A DNA stretch of 64,000 nucleotides from Limnohabitans sp. (lineage in GTDB: Bacteria > Pseudomonadota > Gammaproteobacteria > Burkholderiales > Burkholderiaceae_C), in NCBI GenBank assembly GCA_009693505.1, contig SHXD01000005.1, positions 1-64,000 of the forward strand, given 5' to 3'. A program made the translations under genes and the position numbers. Numbering within the stretch: the stretch's first letter is position 1; every line of letters starts with the position of its first letter. The notes under the pieces were generated by a model. That model did no database searches and was not told the origin of the DNA. It was given only the letters and a program-made list of their open reading frames with translations. This document shows, in pieces, positions 37,458-46,525 of this stretch.

Positions 37458-37988
37458 GATGCGTCCCTTCTTTTTCAATATGTCAGCAAAACCATCCCCG
37501 CCAAATGTGGCGTTGGGGTTGGATCACCTGTTTAACAACCAGCTCTCAAGGAGCCAAAGGTGCCGAGACTGACGTTTGAAACGAAGGGAATTGCCAAAAA
37601 ATTCCGACATTCATGGGCGCAAATTTGTCGCTGGAATGTGGAAAAGGGCGCGTGGAAGATTCGAGGCTGTGAGCGCGTGCAGGCAATGGTGTCTCGAGCT
37701 GAGCAAACAGCCACTGCAAGAAAGACAGCAAAGATCCAAACAACACACTCATTTCGATTCAATCCGTTCAGTAGCTGAAAAGCTGCTGAATAAAAATATT
37801 CCGTATCTGGGTTTCAAAGCATCGGTCCAACCAAAAAGGTCGTCTGCCACTGTTGGCCCTGGCCTTCAGTCTGCAGATTTCGCTCATGGCGGCATCGAAC
37901 TTACGGCGCTTGTTGGTGGAGAGTGAACTAAACTCCTGTCATCAGGAATTCATTTCCATTCAAATCAACCACTTACAGCACAACGCCG
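37458..37988. other. 531-bp gap between rne and rluC: probable rne leader and divergent promoters
   Basis: This gap holds no gene I can support. On the minus strand two overlapping frames of 76 and 68 codons (37762-37532 and 37752-37546) have hydrophobic starts but no good ribosome binding site. The region contains an A+T-rich tract at 37789-37801, the hairpin at 37767-37790, and a small stem TCCTG/CAGGA at 37934-37947. In E. coli a long rne 5' UTR lets RNase E control its own message; a comparable role here is inference from gap length and structure. Confidence 0.5.
37767..37790. other. Ten-bp GAAA-loop hairpin upstream of rne
   Basis: TTCAGTAGCT-GAAA-AGCTGCTGAA forms a 10-bp stem (one G-U pair on the plus strand) closed by a GAAA tetraloop. 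It lies about 310 bp before the rne start in the probable promoter/leader region and is next to an A+T-rich tract. It is not followed by a T tract on either strand, so it is not a standard terminator; a regulator site or leader structure is possible. Confidence 0.4.
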
Positions 37989-39008
37989 GTGAACCGCATT
38001 ATAGGGCCTCAAGCCACACATTCGGACATTTCTGCGGCCACATATCCGGCCGTGGAGGTTAAATGGCTCACTGTGGACGAGGAGTCGGCCGGCCAACGCT
38101 TGGACAATTTCCTCATTCGGCGTCTCAAAGGGGTCCCGAAAACGCACGTTTATCGAATCATCCGAAGTGGTGAAGTGCGAGTGAATAAGGGGCGCGCCTC
38201 GGCAGATACACGCATTCAGACGGGTGATGTTGTTCGGCTACCGCCTGTGAGAATTTCGGACAAAGTCGCTGAAAAGGCGGCTAGACCAGCGCCGGGCCGA
38301 GAATTCCCCCTGTTGTTAGAAGACGACGCTTTGATGGCCATCGACAAACCGGCGGGTGTCGCAGTGCATGGGGGCTCTGGCGTCAGTTTTGGGGTGATTG
38401 AGCAGTTGAGGCAAGCCAGGCCCTTGGCGAAACTGCTCGAATTAGTGCACCGATTGGACCGTGAAACCAGTGGCATTTTGCTGGTGGCCAAGAAAAGAAG
38501 TGCCCTCAAGCACCTTCAAGACCAATTCAGGGAGCGGGAAACAGGCAAGACTTACCTTGCCTTGGTGCAAGGCAGTTGGCCTGAAAAGTTAAGGGTCATT
38601 GACAGCGCGCTGCACAAATACCTTTTGCCAGATGGCGAGCGGCGTGTGAAGATCACATCCAACGAGGACCCTGATGGCATGCGTTCCATCACCTTGGTCA
38701 AGGTGGCAGAGCGCTTGGTGGGTTGCACCTTGTTAGAGGTCACCATCAAGACAGGACGGACGCACCAAATCAGGGTGCACTTGGCCTCTCAAGGGCACCC
38801 CATTGCCGGGGACGATAAATACGGTGATTTCGAATGGAACAAGGCGCTGCAAAAACAGGGCCTTAAGCGCATGTTCTTGCATGCCTGGCGCCTGCAGTTT
38901 TCTCACCCTGCTACCGGCAAGAGAGTCGAGTTGAAATCAAACCTACCTTCTGAACTGCAACTGTATGTCAATCATGCCAAACCCAAGTCCACGTTCCCGC
39001 CAGTTTGA
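37989..39008 (+). CDS. rluC: 23S rRNA pseudouridine synthase C (955/2504/2580)
   Basis: RluC converts three uridines of 23S rRNA to pseudouridine. It has an N-terminal S4 domain (QRLDNFLIRRLKGVPKTHVYR), the catalytic D157 in VHRLDRETSGILLVAKK, and TGRTHQIRVHLASQGHPIAGD near the C-terminus. The start is uncertain: GTG at 37989 lies upstream of a weak CTTACA-19bp-CATTAT promoter-like pair (37972-38002), so GTG at 38052 or 38073 may be real. Its 3' end overlaps the HAD gene. Confidence 0.93.
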   Translation: MNRIIGPQATHSDISAATYPAVEVKWLTVDEESAGQRLDNFLIRRLKGVPKTHVYRIIRSGEVRVNKGRASADTRIQTGDVVRLPPVRISDKVAEKAARPAPGREFPLLLEDDALMAIDKPAGVAVHGGSGVSFGVIEQLRQARPLAKLLELVHRLDRETSGILLVAKKRSALKHLQDQFRERETGKTYLALVQGSWPEKLRVIDSALHKYLLPDGERRVKITSNEDPDGMRSITLVKVAERLVGCTLLEVTIKTGRTHQIRVHLASQGHPIAGDDKYGDFEWNKALQKQGLKRMFLHAWRLQFSHPATGKRVELKSNLPSELQLYVNHAKPKSTFPPV

Positions 39009-39648
39009 CCTGATCGCCTTCGATTGGGATGGCACGCTGTTTGATTCCACCGCCATCATCACGCGTTGCATTCAACGCGCTGTCGTCGATGTCGGCGGGC
39101 AAGAACCCAGCAAAGAAGCCGCGTCTTATGTCATAGGCTTGGGATTGATGCAAGCACTGGCGCACGCCGCCCCCGATGTACCTGTTGAAAAATACCCAGA
39201 ACTTGGACAGCGCTATCGCCACCACTACACGGCGCAGCAAAACGACATTGTTCTTTTTGACGGCGTCTTGCCCTTGTTGGCTGAGTTGAAATCGCGACAC
39301 CATTGGTTAACGGTTGCCACTGGGAAGAGCCGCAAAGGTTTGAACGAAGCCTTGCATGACGTTGACTTAAAGGGCGTGTTTGATGGCTCACGCACAGCAG
39401 ATGAAACAGCAGGCAAGCCCAGCCCAATCATGCTGAATGAGTTGATGCGGGAATTTGGTGTGGAAGCAGGGCGCACCTTGATGATTGGTGACACCACCCA
39501 CGATTTACAAATGGCTTTGAACGCAGGATGTGCCAGCGTCGGGGTCAGTTATGGCGCTCACGAGCCTTCTGCTTTCAACGATTTGAAGCCGAAGTTCATT
39601 GCGCATTCTGTGTCTGAACTGCGCCAATGGCTGATTGAAAATGCTTGA
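38965..39648 (+). CDS. HAD-IA family phosphatase (phosphoglycolate phosphatase-like)
   Basis: The 227-residue protein has the four HAD motifs: FDWDGTLFDS (nucleophile Asp), the TVATGKS motif II Thr/Ser, the lysine in ETAGKPSP, and GDTTHDLQMA. It has a subdomain IA cap of the Gph type. The exact substrate is not known; phosphoglycolate is the nearest guess. The start overlaps rluC by 44 bp (ATG 38965) or 35 bp (ATG 38974, also in frame). The stop overlaps the Rieske gene start. Confidence 0.9.
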   Translation: MSIMPNPSPRSRQFDLIAFDWDGTLFDSTAIITRCIQRAVVDVGGQEPSKEAASYVIGLGLMQALAHAAPDVPVEKYPELGQRYRHHYTAQQNDIVLFDGVLPLLAELKSRHHWLTVATGKSRKGLNEALHDVDLKGVFDGSRTADETAGKPSPIMLNELMREFGVEAGRTLMIGDTTHDLQMALNAGCASVGVSYGAHEPSAFNDLKPKFIAHSVSELRQWLIENA

Positions 39649-40015
39649 TAAGGCCGTTATTACTTTGTGCCATTCAAATGACCTGAGCGATGGGGGTTTG
39701 GCTATTCCTTTTGATGTGATCTATGGCGGTCAAACGTGCAGGGCCTTTGCCATCCGTTTCAAGGGGGTGGCGCATGCTTACTTGAACCGTTGCAGCCATG
39801 TGGCCATGGAAATGGATTTCCAACCTAACCGATTTTTCGATACAACTGGACAATTCCTCATTTGTGCCACACATGGTGCTTTGTACCGTCCTGATTCTGG
39901 CGCCTGCGCGGGCGGCCCTTGCAATGGCGGTTTGATCCCAATCACCTTGTCGGAGCAAGGCGGTGTGGTTCACTGGCATACTGATTTCAATCTAAAACCT
40001 TTTGAGTTCACATGA
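39641..40015 (+). CDS. Rieske 2Fe-2S ferredoxin-like protein
   Basis: The 124-residue protein has the Rieske cluster ligands C51-x-H53 (RCSHVAM) and C75-x2-H78 (ICATHGALY), followed by GGPCNGG. It is a stand-alone soluble Rieske protein with no membrane anchor, presumably an electron carrier for an oxygenase or other enzyme that is not in this window. Its ATG overlaps the HAD stop by 8 bp, and its stop overlaps the SppA-like gene, placing it firmly in the rluC-HAD-Rieske-sppA operon. The gene order is conserved in Burkholderiales as I recall it. Confidence 0.93.
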   Translation: MLDKAVITLCHSNDLSDGGLAIPFDVIYGGQTCRAFAIRFKGVAHAYLNRCSHVAMEMDFQPNRFFDTTGQFLICATHGALYRPDSGACAGGPCNGGLIPITLSEQGGVVHWHTDFNLKPFEFT

Positions 40016-41037
40016 GTTCTGAAAATCCTGAATCATCGATTCCACCCAACCAGACCATGGATCGTCAGGCTTCCTTGGGTACATCTGCACAGTCTTCCGT
40101 TCAAAGCGCTGAGGCCAATTGGGAACGTCAGATCTTGTCAGATTTGGTTCAGTCCAATTTGAAAGAGCAACAAGCCTCGCGTCGATGGAAAGTGGGTCTG
40201 AGGCTGGGCTGGTTGTTGTTTTGGTTGGTGGTGCTGTGGCAGGTGTTTTCACATAACCAAACTTCTACCAGCATCACAAAGCCGCATACCGCTCTGGTCA
40301 ATATCAAAGGCGAAATTGCAGATGGCGCAGATGCCAGTGCAGAAAATGTGGTGGCTTCAATGCGCGCCGCCTTGGAAGACTCCGGCTCGCAAGCCTTGAT
40401 CTTGCTCATCAACTCTCCCGGTGGCAGTCCCGTTCAGGCCGGCATCATCAACGATGAAATCGTTCGGCTCAAAGCACTTCATCAGAAGCCCATTTATGCC
40501 GTGGTTGAAGAGTCATGTGCATCAGCGGCCTACTACATTGCTGCGGCAACAGACAAAATCTATGTCGACAAAGCCAGCATTGTGGGCAGCATTGGGGTGC
40601 TCATGGATGGCTTTGGGTTTACGGGCTTGATGGACAAACTCGGCGTCGAAAGACGGCTCATGACGGCGGGTGAAAACAAGGGATTTTTAGACCCCTTTAG
40701 CCCGCAGACCGAGGCGCAGCGAAAACATGCGCAGTTCATGCTGAACGACATTCATTCGCAGTTCATTGCGGTGGTTAAAAAAGGTCGTGGCGATCGTTTG
40801 AAAGAAACACCAGGCATGTTCAGTGGTTTATTTTGGACGGGTCAGCAAGCGGTTGAGTTGGGCTTGGCCGATGAATTGGCCAGCCTCGATCAAGTGGCCC
40901 GTAATGTGGTGAAAGCTGAAGAGCTGGTTGACTATTCACGCCATGACAATGTGGCTGAGCGTTTGGTGAAGCGCTTTGGCGCAGCCATGGGAGAAGGCGC
41001 ATGGAAAGCCATGCGCTCAAGTACCGTCATTCGCTAA
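40012..41037 (+). CDS. S49 family signal-peptide peptidase-like protease (SppA)
   Basis: The 341-residue protein has one N-terminal membrane anchor (about 62-79) and a single S49 protease domain. S171 in CASAAYYIA and K223 in TAGENKGFLDP form the likely Ser/Lys dyad, 52 residues apart as in the single-domain SppA of Bacillus (S147/K199) and archaea. It would digest signal peptides or membrane proteins from the periplasmic side. It ends the operon begun by rluC and converges on the methyltransferase gene. Confidence 0.92.
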   Translation: MSSENPESSIPPNQTMDRQASLGTSAQSSVQSAEANWERQILSDLVQSNLKEQQASRRWKVGLRLGWLLFWLVVLWQVFSHNQTSTSITKPHTALVNIKGEIADGADASAENVVASMRAALEDSGSQALILLINSPGGSPVQAGIINDEIVRLKALHQKPIYAVVEESCASAAYYIAAATDKIYVDKASIVGSIGVLMDGFGFTGLMDKLGVERRLMTAGENKGFLDPFSPQTEAQRKHAQFMLNDIHSQFIAVVKKGRGDRLKETPGMFSGLFWTGQQAVELGLADELASLDQVARNVVKAEELVDYSRHDNVAERLVKRFGAAMGEGAWKAMRSSTVIR

Positions 41038-41083
41038 TCGACTTTGGAACAGCTTCAAGTTGGGGCTTTGTTGAATGGACTGC

Positions 41084-41872
41084 TTAAACGCCAATTGCAA
41101 AAACGGCTGGCGTCTGATTGTTCAGACCTTCTGGCATTTGTCCTAAGGGCAACTTCCGCCACTGCTGCGTTGTCGAACTTTGATTGACTGCACTCGTTAA
41201 TGTCAAACCGCTGCTAAACGCCAGTCGACTACCCGGCTGCAAAGTTTGAACCAGTGATGACCAAAGTGCCGCGTTGCGATAAGGGGTCTCAATGAAGAGT
41301 TGAGTTTGCCCAGACTTCAAAGCGAATTGTTCTAACTCCTTAATTCTTCTGGCGCGATCTTGGGGCTCCTGCGGCAGGTACCCTACAAAAGCAAAATTTT
41401 GTCCGTTCAAGCCACTGCTGGCCAATGCCAATAGCAGTGAAACAGGCCCGACCAGGGGAATCACTCGAATGCCAAGTTCGTGCGCTGCACGAACCACTGA
41501 GCTGCCTGGATCGGCGACTGCTGGCATGCCAGCTTCGCTTACCAAGCCCATGTCCTCGCCCTCCAGCACAGTTGTCAATAAGGGCTTGGCATCAAAGCTG
41601 CCCAGGTGATCGCCTTTCTTATGCACTTGTCTTGGCAACTCGACAATGGTTTGTGTTTGGATGCTGGCTTTCAAAGGGGTGCATGCATCGATTCGTTTGA
41701 GATAGGCGCGTGTGGTCTTGGCGTTCTCGCAAATCCAGTGAGTGATGTTGGAGGCTGCCGAAATAGTTCCCATGGGCATCACTTGTTGCAGATCAATGTC
41801 TTCGTCGCAACCAAAGTCAAGCGGGGCGGGCACTAAAAAAAGTTTGCCAAATTGGCGCTCACCCTGTGTCAT
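41084..41872 (-). CDS. RsmI-like SAM-dependent methyltransferase
   Basis: The 262-residue protein belongs to the tetrapyrrole-methylase fold family of RsmI (16S rRNA 2'-O-methyltransferase). It has MGLVSEAGMPAVADPGSSVVRAA and PLVGPVSLLLALASSGLNGQNFAFVGYLP, typical of the family. It starts more divergently than RsmI proper (VMPMGTISAASNITHW in place of the usual start region), so a paralogue is possible. The ATG overlaps the maf stop by 4 bp. Confidence 0.85.
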   Translation of the reverse strand: MTQGERQFGKLFLVPAPLDFGCDEDIDLQQVMPMGTISAASNITHWICENAKTTRAYLKRIDACTPLKASIQTQTIVELPRQVHKKGDHLGSFDAKPLLTTVLEGEDMGLVSEAGMPAVADPGSSVVRAAHELGIRVIPLVGPVSLLLALASSGLNGQNFAFVGYLPQEPQDRARRIKELEQFALKSGQTQLFIETPYRNAALWSSLVQTLQPGSRLAFSSGLTLTSAVNQSSTTQQWRKLPLGQMPEGLNNQTPAVFAIGV

Positions 41873-42486
41873 AACAATTTCACACCTGCCTCTCGAAGCA
41901 TTTGACATGTTCTGATCAGTGGCAGGCCGATCAAGGCCGTGGGGTCGTCGTTGTCAATTGCATCCAAAAGCGCAATCCCCAGACCTTCGCTTTTGGCGCT
42001 GCCTGCGCAGTCGTAAGGTTCTTCGGCCCGTAAATAAGTTTCAATTTCAGCGTCGCTTAAGTCGCGAAACTTCACTTTGACTTCAGCCAAATCGGTGCGC
42101 TCATAACCAGTGGCAATACAAACAACTGACAGCGCTGTTTGAAAAATAACCGTTTTGCCGCGCATGCGCTGCAGTTGCAAGATGGCGTTGGTGTGGTTCC
42201 CAGGTTTGCCTAAGGGTGTCCCTTCTAAGTCTGCTACTTGGTCAGAGCCAATCACGACGGCCTCTGGATTTTTGAGCGCAACGGCTCGAGCCTTTGCAAG
42301 CGCCAACCTGAGCGCCAAGTCTTTGGGTGATTCGTTGCTGTGTGGCGTTTCATCCACACCTGGCGCCGCAGTTTCAAATGGAATTCGCAGTCGAGTCAGT
42401 AATTCCTTGCGGTAACGAGAGGTCGAGCCCAAGATCAGAGGGCGGCCAGACGAGGCTAATGTGGGTTGTTGTTTGTCTTTGGACAT
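41869..42486 (-). CDS. Maf-family nucleoside triphosphate pyrophosphatase (YceF-like)
   Basis: Maf proteins hydrolyse dTTP/UTP or 7-methyl-GTP to monophosphates. The 205-residue protein begins with LILGSTSRYRKELL (the S-x-R-R element), has GVDETPHSNES, VVIGSDQVADLEG and the FQTALSVV segment. YceF-type use of m7GTP is suggested by the GSDQVA context. It is divergent from yceD with only 25 bp between the starts, so any yceD promoter overlaps its own upstream region. Confidence 0.92.
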   Translation of the reverse strand: MSKDKQQPTLASSGRPLILGSTSRYRKELLTRLRIPFETAAPGVDETPHSNESPKDLALRLALAKARAVALKNPEAVVIGSDQVADLEGTPLGKPGNHTNAILQLQRMRGKTVIFQTALSVVCIATGYERTDLAEVKVKFRDLSDAEIETYLRAEEPYDCAGSAKSEGLGIALLDAIDNDDPTALIGLPLIRTCQMLREAGVKLL

Positions 42487-42511
42487 CCCTCAATTCTCTT
42501 ACACTGAAGGC

Positions 42512-43081
42512 ATGGATAAAAAATTTGATTTGAATCGCCTCAATGTCAAGGCTTTTGCAAGAGAGGGGCTTAGTTTGCAAGGGCAACTGAGCCTGGCCCA
42601 ATTTGGCAGATTGGCTGAATTGGCTATAAGCCCTGTTGAGTCCTCTTTGCAAGATTCTGGGCAGCCGACCCAGGTTTCATGGGACATCCAAGGTGAGTTG
42701 GTGCTCGTTTCGGGTGGCGATTCTCAAATTTGGATGCATCTGAAAGCCGAAGTAGATTTGCCCATGCAGTGCCAAAGGTGCATGGGCCCGGTTAAATTGG
42801 CTGTGAAAGCCAACGCCGCCTTTCGATTTGTCTCGGATGAAGCGACGGCAGAAGCAGAAGACGACGAATCCGAGGAGGATTTGCTGGTTTTGGCACCTGA
42901 ATTGAACGTTTTGGAACTCATTGAAGACGAGCTCATCATGTCTGCACCCCTTGTGCCCAAGCATAAAAAATGCCCCAATTTGGTGCCAATGTCGGCTGTC
43001 GATGAAGCCTTCGATGAGGCTTTGGAGGCACGACCGAACCCTTTTGCTGCATTGGCACAATTGAAGAATAAACCAAATTAA
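42512..43081 (+). CDS. yceD: YceD family (DUF177), 23S rRNA accumulation protein
   Basis: The 189-residue acidic protein has the DUF177 cysteine pair in MQCQRCMGPV, the acidic linker EAEDDESEED and the C-terminal HKKCPNLVPM and NPFAALAQLK. YceD (RlmE/uL family helper) promotes 23S rRNA accumulation and is nearly always just upstream of rpmF. The ATG at 42512 begins the conserved region; longer in-frame sequence overlaps maf. Confidence 0.9.
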   Translation: MDKKFDLNRLNVKAFAREGLSLQGQLSLAQFGRLAELAISPVESSLQDSGQPTQVSWDIQGELVLVSGGDSQIWMHLKAEVDLPMQCQRCMGPVKLAVKANAAFRFVSDEATAEAEDDESEEDLLVLAPELNVLELIEDELIMSAPLVPKHKKCPNLVPMSAVDEAFDEALEARPNPFAALAQLKNKPN

Positions 43082-43086
43082 AGCGC

Positions 43087-43115
43087 TGGATGGGGCTAAA
43101 AGTTTGGGCTATAAT
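43087..43115 (+). promoter_or_regulatory. Predicted promoter of rpmF-plsX-fab operon
   Basis: TATAAT at 43110-43115 in GGCTATAATC, with a weak -35 TGGATG 17 bp upstream, lies just after the yceD stop. The transcript would begin near 43122 with a leader of about 135 nt that has a small AGGAC-GTTT-GTCCT hairpin (43201-43214). The -10 is the same as the rpmB promoter core. Confidence 0.55.
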
Positions 43116-43256
43116 CAGCGGCTTCGTGCCTGTGAGGGCGCGTGAGTTCATTCACTGTTTAACCCTAAGCCGCGTTGCGCTTTTTGCGCTTGGCCAGAAA
43201 AGGACGTTTGTCCTAATCTTCAACAACGCTGCTTCCAACGCATCCAAGGAGCCATC

Positions 43257-43439
43257 ATGGCTGTTCAACAAAATAAAAAGTCACCTTCTAAGCGTGGCAT
43301 GCACCGTTCGCACAATGCGCTGAATGTGCCTGGTATCGCTGTCGAGCCGACAACCGGCGAAACTCATTTGCGTCACCACATCAGCCCCAACGGTTTTTAC
43401 CGTGGCCGCCAAGTTCTGAAGAACAAGTCAGAAGCTTAA
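43257..43439 (+). CDS. rpmF: 50S ribosomal protein L32
   Basis: The 60-residue protein begins [20 protein letters not shown], the L32 signature, and lacks the zinc-binding cysteines. An AAGGAG ribosome binding site precedes the ATG. It begins the fatty-acid operon with plsX, the classical rpmF-plsX-fab linkage that couples ribosome and membrane synthesis. Confidence 0.97.
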   Translation: MAVQQNKKSPSKRGMHRSHNALNVPGIAVEPTTGETHLRHHISPNGFYRGRQVLKNKSEA

Positions 43440-43449
43440 TTGACGCTTG

Positions 43450-43498
43450 AAATACAGGCCCGATGCTACATTCAAGGTAGCCTCGGGCCTTTGTATTT
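43450..43498. other. Long hairpin between rpmF and plsX
   Basis: Arms AAATACA-GGCCCGA-GCTAC and GTAGC-TCGGGCC-TGTATTT pair across a 7-nt loop in the 74-bp gap, with only short bulges. It is not followed by a clean T tract, so it may be a partial terminator, attenuator or RNase E/III processing site that uncouples L32 synthesis from plsX and the fab genes. Confidence 0.5.
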
Positions 43499-43513
43499 GT
43501 GTCTGTTGACAAC

Positions 43514-44581
43514 ATGTCATCCAAAGAATTTTTCACCCTTGCTGTAGATTGCATGGGGGGAGACCACGGGCCCAAGGTCACGTTGCCCGCTTGCCATCAT
43601 TTTCTGGACACGCACCCTGATGCGCGCTTGCAATTGGTTGGCCAAGCAGACGCACTGGCTTCATTCCACCACGAGCGCGCTGTCATCGTTGAAGCCACTG
43701 AGGTGGTTGGGATGGAAGACTCTTTAGAGGTGGCCCTGCGTAGGAAAAAAGACTCTTCCATGCGTGTCGCCATCGAGTTGGTGAAGGCGGGCGAGGCCGA
43801 TGCTGCCGTGTCAGCTGGAAATACTGGCGCCTTGATGGCCATTGCGCGATATGTTCTTAAAACCATGGACGGCATTGATCGGCCTGCCATTGCGGGCCAA
43901 ATGCCCAATTTCAAGGGCGGTAGTACCACCATGCTGGATTTGGGTGCCAATGTCGATTGCTCACCCGAGCATCTTTTGCAGTTTGCTGTCATGGGCTCGG
44001 CCTTGGTTTCTGTCTTGCAAGACAATGAAAGCCCCAGTGTTGGCCTTTTAAATATTGGCGAAGAAGCCATTAAAGGCAACGAAATCATCAAAAAAACTAG
44101 TGAACTGTTGCGATCTGCTGGTAACTCCGGCGATTTGAATTTTTATGGCAATGTCGAAGGAAACGATATTTTCAAGGGAACCGTCGATATTGTGGTGTGC
44201 GATGGTTTTGTTGGCAATGTGGCGCTGAAGGCAAGTGAAGGCTTGGCCACCATGATGGGTGGATTTCTTAAATCTGAGTTTTCTCGCAACATTTTCACCA
44301 AAACTGCAGCTATCTTTGCTTATCCCGTTCTAAATTCGTTTAAAAACAGAGTTGATCATCGTCGCTACAACGGCGCTGCCCTGTTGGGTTTGCGCGGCTT
44401 GGTTTTCAAAAGCCATGGTTCGGCCGATGAACTGGCGTTCAGCGTCGCCTTGAACCGGGCGTATGATGCTGCCAGACATCAACTGCTTAGTCGTGTTGCT
44501 GCTCGAATTGCACACGCAGCCCCTTTGTTGAATGCACAAGGACTTGCCGAAAATCCAGCCAACCCGGCCGCTATCGAATGA
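43514..44581 (+). CDS. plsX: Phosphate acyltransferase PlsX
   Basis: PlsX makes acyl-phosphate from acyl-ACP for phospholipid synthesis. The protein is about 355 residues from the ATG at 43514 (GTG at 43499 would abut the rpmF hairpin) with [38 protein letters not shown] and [20 protein letters not shown], the conserved PlsX elements. There is no strong ribosome binding site before either start. Its last 4 bases overlap fabH. Confidence 0.96.
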   Translation: MSSKEFFTLAVDCMGGDHGPKVTLPACHHFLDTHPDARLQLVGQADALASFHHERAVIVEATEVVGMEDSLEVALRRKKDSSMRVAIELVKAGEADAAVSAGNTGALMAIARYVLKTMDGIDRPAIAGQMPNFKGGSTTMLDLGANVDCSPEHLLQFAVMGSALVSVLQDNESPSVGLLNIGEEAIKGNEIIKKTSELLRSAGNSGDLNFYGNVEGNDIFKGTVDIVVCDGFVGNVALKASEGLATMMGGFLKSEFSRNIFTKTAAIFAYPVLNSFKNRVDHRRYNGAALLGLRGLVFKSHGSADELAFSVALNRAYDAARHQLLSRVAARIAHAAPLLNAQGLAENPANPAAIE

Positions 44582-45555
44582 CCATTTATTCTCGTATTTC
44601 TGGCACAGGCAGCTTTTTGCCTCCAAGAAGACTGACCAATGCTGATCTTGTTGCTGAGTTGGCGGCCCAAGGCGTCGAAAGCTCTGACGATTGGATCGTA
44701 GAAAGAACTGGCATTCGCGCACGTCATTTTGTGGATGCAGGCGTTGGCAGCAGTGATTTAGGGGCCGAAGCAGCCCAGCGAGCGATGCAGGCGGCTGCGT
44801 GCCAACCCTCTGACATTGATCTGATCATTGTGGCCACTTCCACACCCGACATGGTGTTCCCCTCCACAGCCGCCTTGCTACAAAGTAAATTAGGCATTGT
44901 GGGGTGTCCCGTTTTTGATGTGCAAGCGGTTTGCAGCGGCTTCATCTATGCCATGACGGTGGCTGACGCCATGATCAAAACCGGTACGGCCAAACGAGCC
45001 TTGGTGATCGGTGCAGAAGTCTTTAGCCGCATCCTTGATTTTAAAGACCGTACCACCTGCGTGTTGTTTGGTGATGGTGCTGGCGCCGTTGTGTTGGAGG
45101 CCTCTAGCACGCCAGGCATTTTGGCAACCGACATTCACGCCGATGGCAAATATTCAGAACTTTTGTGCGTGCCGGGGCACGTTTCTGGGGGTGCCATTTT
45201 GGGTGATCCCGTTTTGAAAATGGATGGACAGGCCGTTTTCAAATTGGCTGTTGGCGTTCTTGAAGAAACAGCCCTTGCCTCTCTGAGTAAAGCTGGCTTG
45301 AACGCAACTGACATCGATTGGCTGGTGCCCCATCAGGCCAATATTCGAATCATGCAAAGCACTGCGCGTAAACTCAAAATGCCAATGGAAAAAGTCATCG
45401 TCACAGTTGATCAACACGGCAATACGTCCGCTGCCTCTATTCCTTTGGCGCTTGATCACGGTGTGCGGTCTGGGCAAATTACCAAAGGCCAAACCCTGAT
45501 GCTCGAAGGCGTTGGGGGTGGATTTACTTGGGGCTCGGTCCTCTTAAAATATTGA
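44578..45555 (+). CDS. fabH: 3-oxoacyl-ACP synthase III
   Basis: FabH starts fatty-acid synthesis by condensing acetyl-CoA with malonyl-ACP. The 325-residue protein has catalytic C119 ([10 protein letters not shown]), H252 (VPHQANIRI) and N282 (QHGNTSAAS). It is coupled to plsX by ATGA and precedes fabD by 19 bp. Confidence 0.97.
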   Translation: MTIYSRISGTGSFLPPRRLTNADLVAELAAQGVESSDDWIVERTGIRARHFVDAGVGSSDLGAEAAQRAMQAAACQPSDIDLIIVATSTPDMVFPSTAALLQSKLGIVGCPVFDVQAVCSGFIYAMTVADAMIKTGTAKRALVIGAEVFSRILDFKDRTTCVLFGDGAGAVVLEASSTPGILATDIHADGKYSELLCVPGHVSGGAILGDPVLKMDGQAVFKLAVGVLEETALASLSKAGLNATDIDWLVPHQANIRIMQSTARKLKMPMEKVIVTVDQHGNTSAASIPLALDHGVRSGQITKGQTLMLEGVGGGFTWGSVLLKY

Positions 45556-45574
45556 TTCACAGCGCTTTGAAATC

Positions 45575-46525
45575 ATGAGCTCATTTGCTTTCGTTTTTCC
45601 TGGTCAAGGCTCCCAATCGGTGGGCATGTTAGACGCTTGGGGTGATCATCCTGCCGTCCTTGAAACTTTGAAAGAAGCTTCTGATGCCATGGGTGAAGAC
45701 TTGGGTGCGCTGATTCATCGCGGCCCCAAAGAATCCTTGGCCTTAACGACCCATACGCAACCTGTCATGTTGGTTTCTGCCATAGCCGCCTATCGGGCTT
45801 GGTTGGCAGAAGGTGGTGCTCAACCTGCTGTGGTTGCAGGCCATTCATTGGGTGAGTATTCAGCCCTTGTGGCCGCTGGTGTTTTGACCTTGGCACAGGC
45901 AGCGCCCTTGGTTCGATTCCGTGCTGCCGCCATGCAAGATGCTGTGGCAGTGGGTGTGGGTGCCATGGCTGCTGTTCTGGGAATGGACGCTGCGAAAGTC
46001 ATTGAAGGCTGTTTGAAAGCAAAAGCCACCTTCCCTTCTGACAGCGGTGAAGTCGTCGAGGCTGTGAATTTCAACGATCCTGCTCAAACTGTCATTGCGG
46101 GTAGCAAAGCTGCCGTTGAAAAAGCCTGTGAAGTTTTAAAAGCCATGGGCGCAAAGCGTGCATTGAACTTGCCTGTGTCAGCGCCTTTCCATTCCAGTCT
46201 CATGAAGCCTGCAGCCGAAAAGCTGAAAGAAAAACTGGCAGCCACCACTTTTGCACTGCCTCAAATTCAAGTCGTCAACAACATCGATGTTGCCATTGAA
46301 AAAGACGCCGATCGGATTCGAGATGCTCTGTATCGACAAGCCTTTGGCCCTGTGCGTTGGGTCGAATGCGTTCAAGCCATCAAGGCCCTAGGCGTCAACA
46401 TGGTCCTTGAATGTGGCCCAGGCAAAGTTTTGGCAGGCATGGTTAAGCGCATTGATGCTGACATGACGGGCCTGCCCGTGTTCGACCCTGCCTCTTTGGC
46501 AGAAGCCAAAGGAGCGGTGGCATGA
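45575..46525 (+). CDS. fabD: Malonyl-CoA:ACP transacylase
   Basis: FabD loads malonyl onto ACP. The 316-residue protein begins with FVFPGQGSQSVGML, has the nucleophile S91 in GHSLGEYSAL, and the catalytic His in LPVSAPFHSSLM. It overlaps fabG by 4 bp. Length and motifs match E. coli FabD. Confidence 0.97.
   Translation: MSSFAFVFPGQGSQSVGMLDAWGDHPAVLETLKEASDAMGEDLGALIHRGPKESLALTTHTQPVMLVSAIAAYRAWLAEGGAQPAVVAGHSLGEYSALVAAGVLTLAQAAPLVRFRAAAMQDAVAVGVGAMAAVLGMDAAKVIEGCLKAKATFPSDSGEVVEAVNFNDPAQTVIAGSKAAVEKACEVLKAMGAKRALNLPVSAPFHSSLMKPAAEKLKEKLAATTFALPQIQVVNNIDVAIEKDADRIRDALYRQAFGPVRWVECVQAIKALGVNMVLECGPGKVLAGMVKRIDADMTGLPVFDPASLAEAKGAVA

Noticed and set aside
37532-37762. Two overlapping minus-strand frames (76 and 68 codons) in the rne leader
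   Set aside because: No ribosome binding site and two frames compete over the same bases; the hydrophobic starts alone are weak evidence.
38054-38170. A 36-codon frame at 38061 with perfect GGAGG-TTAA-ATG
   Set aside because: It lies wholly within the rluC coding region in another frame, is short, and ends at TGA; a good Shine-Dalgarno match alone is not enough.
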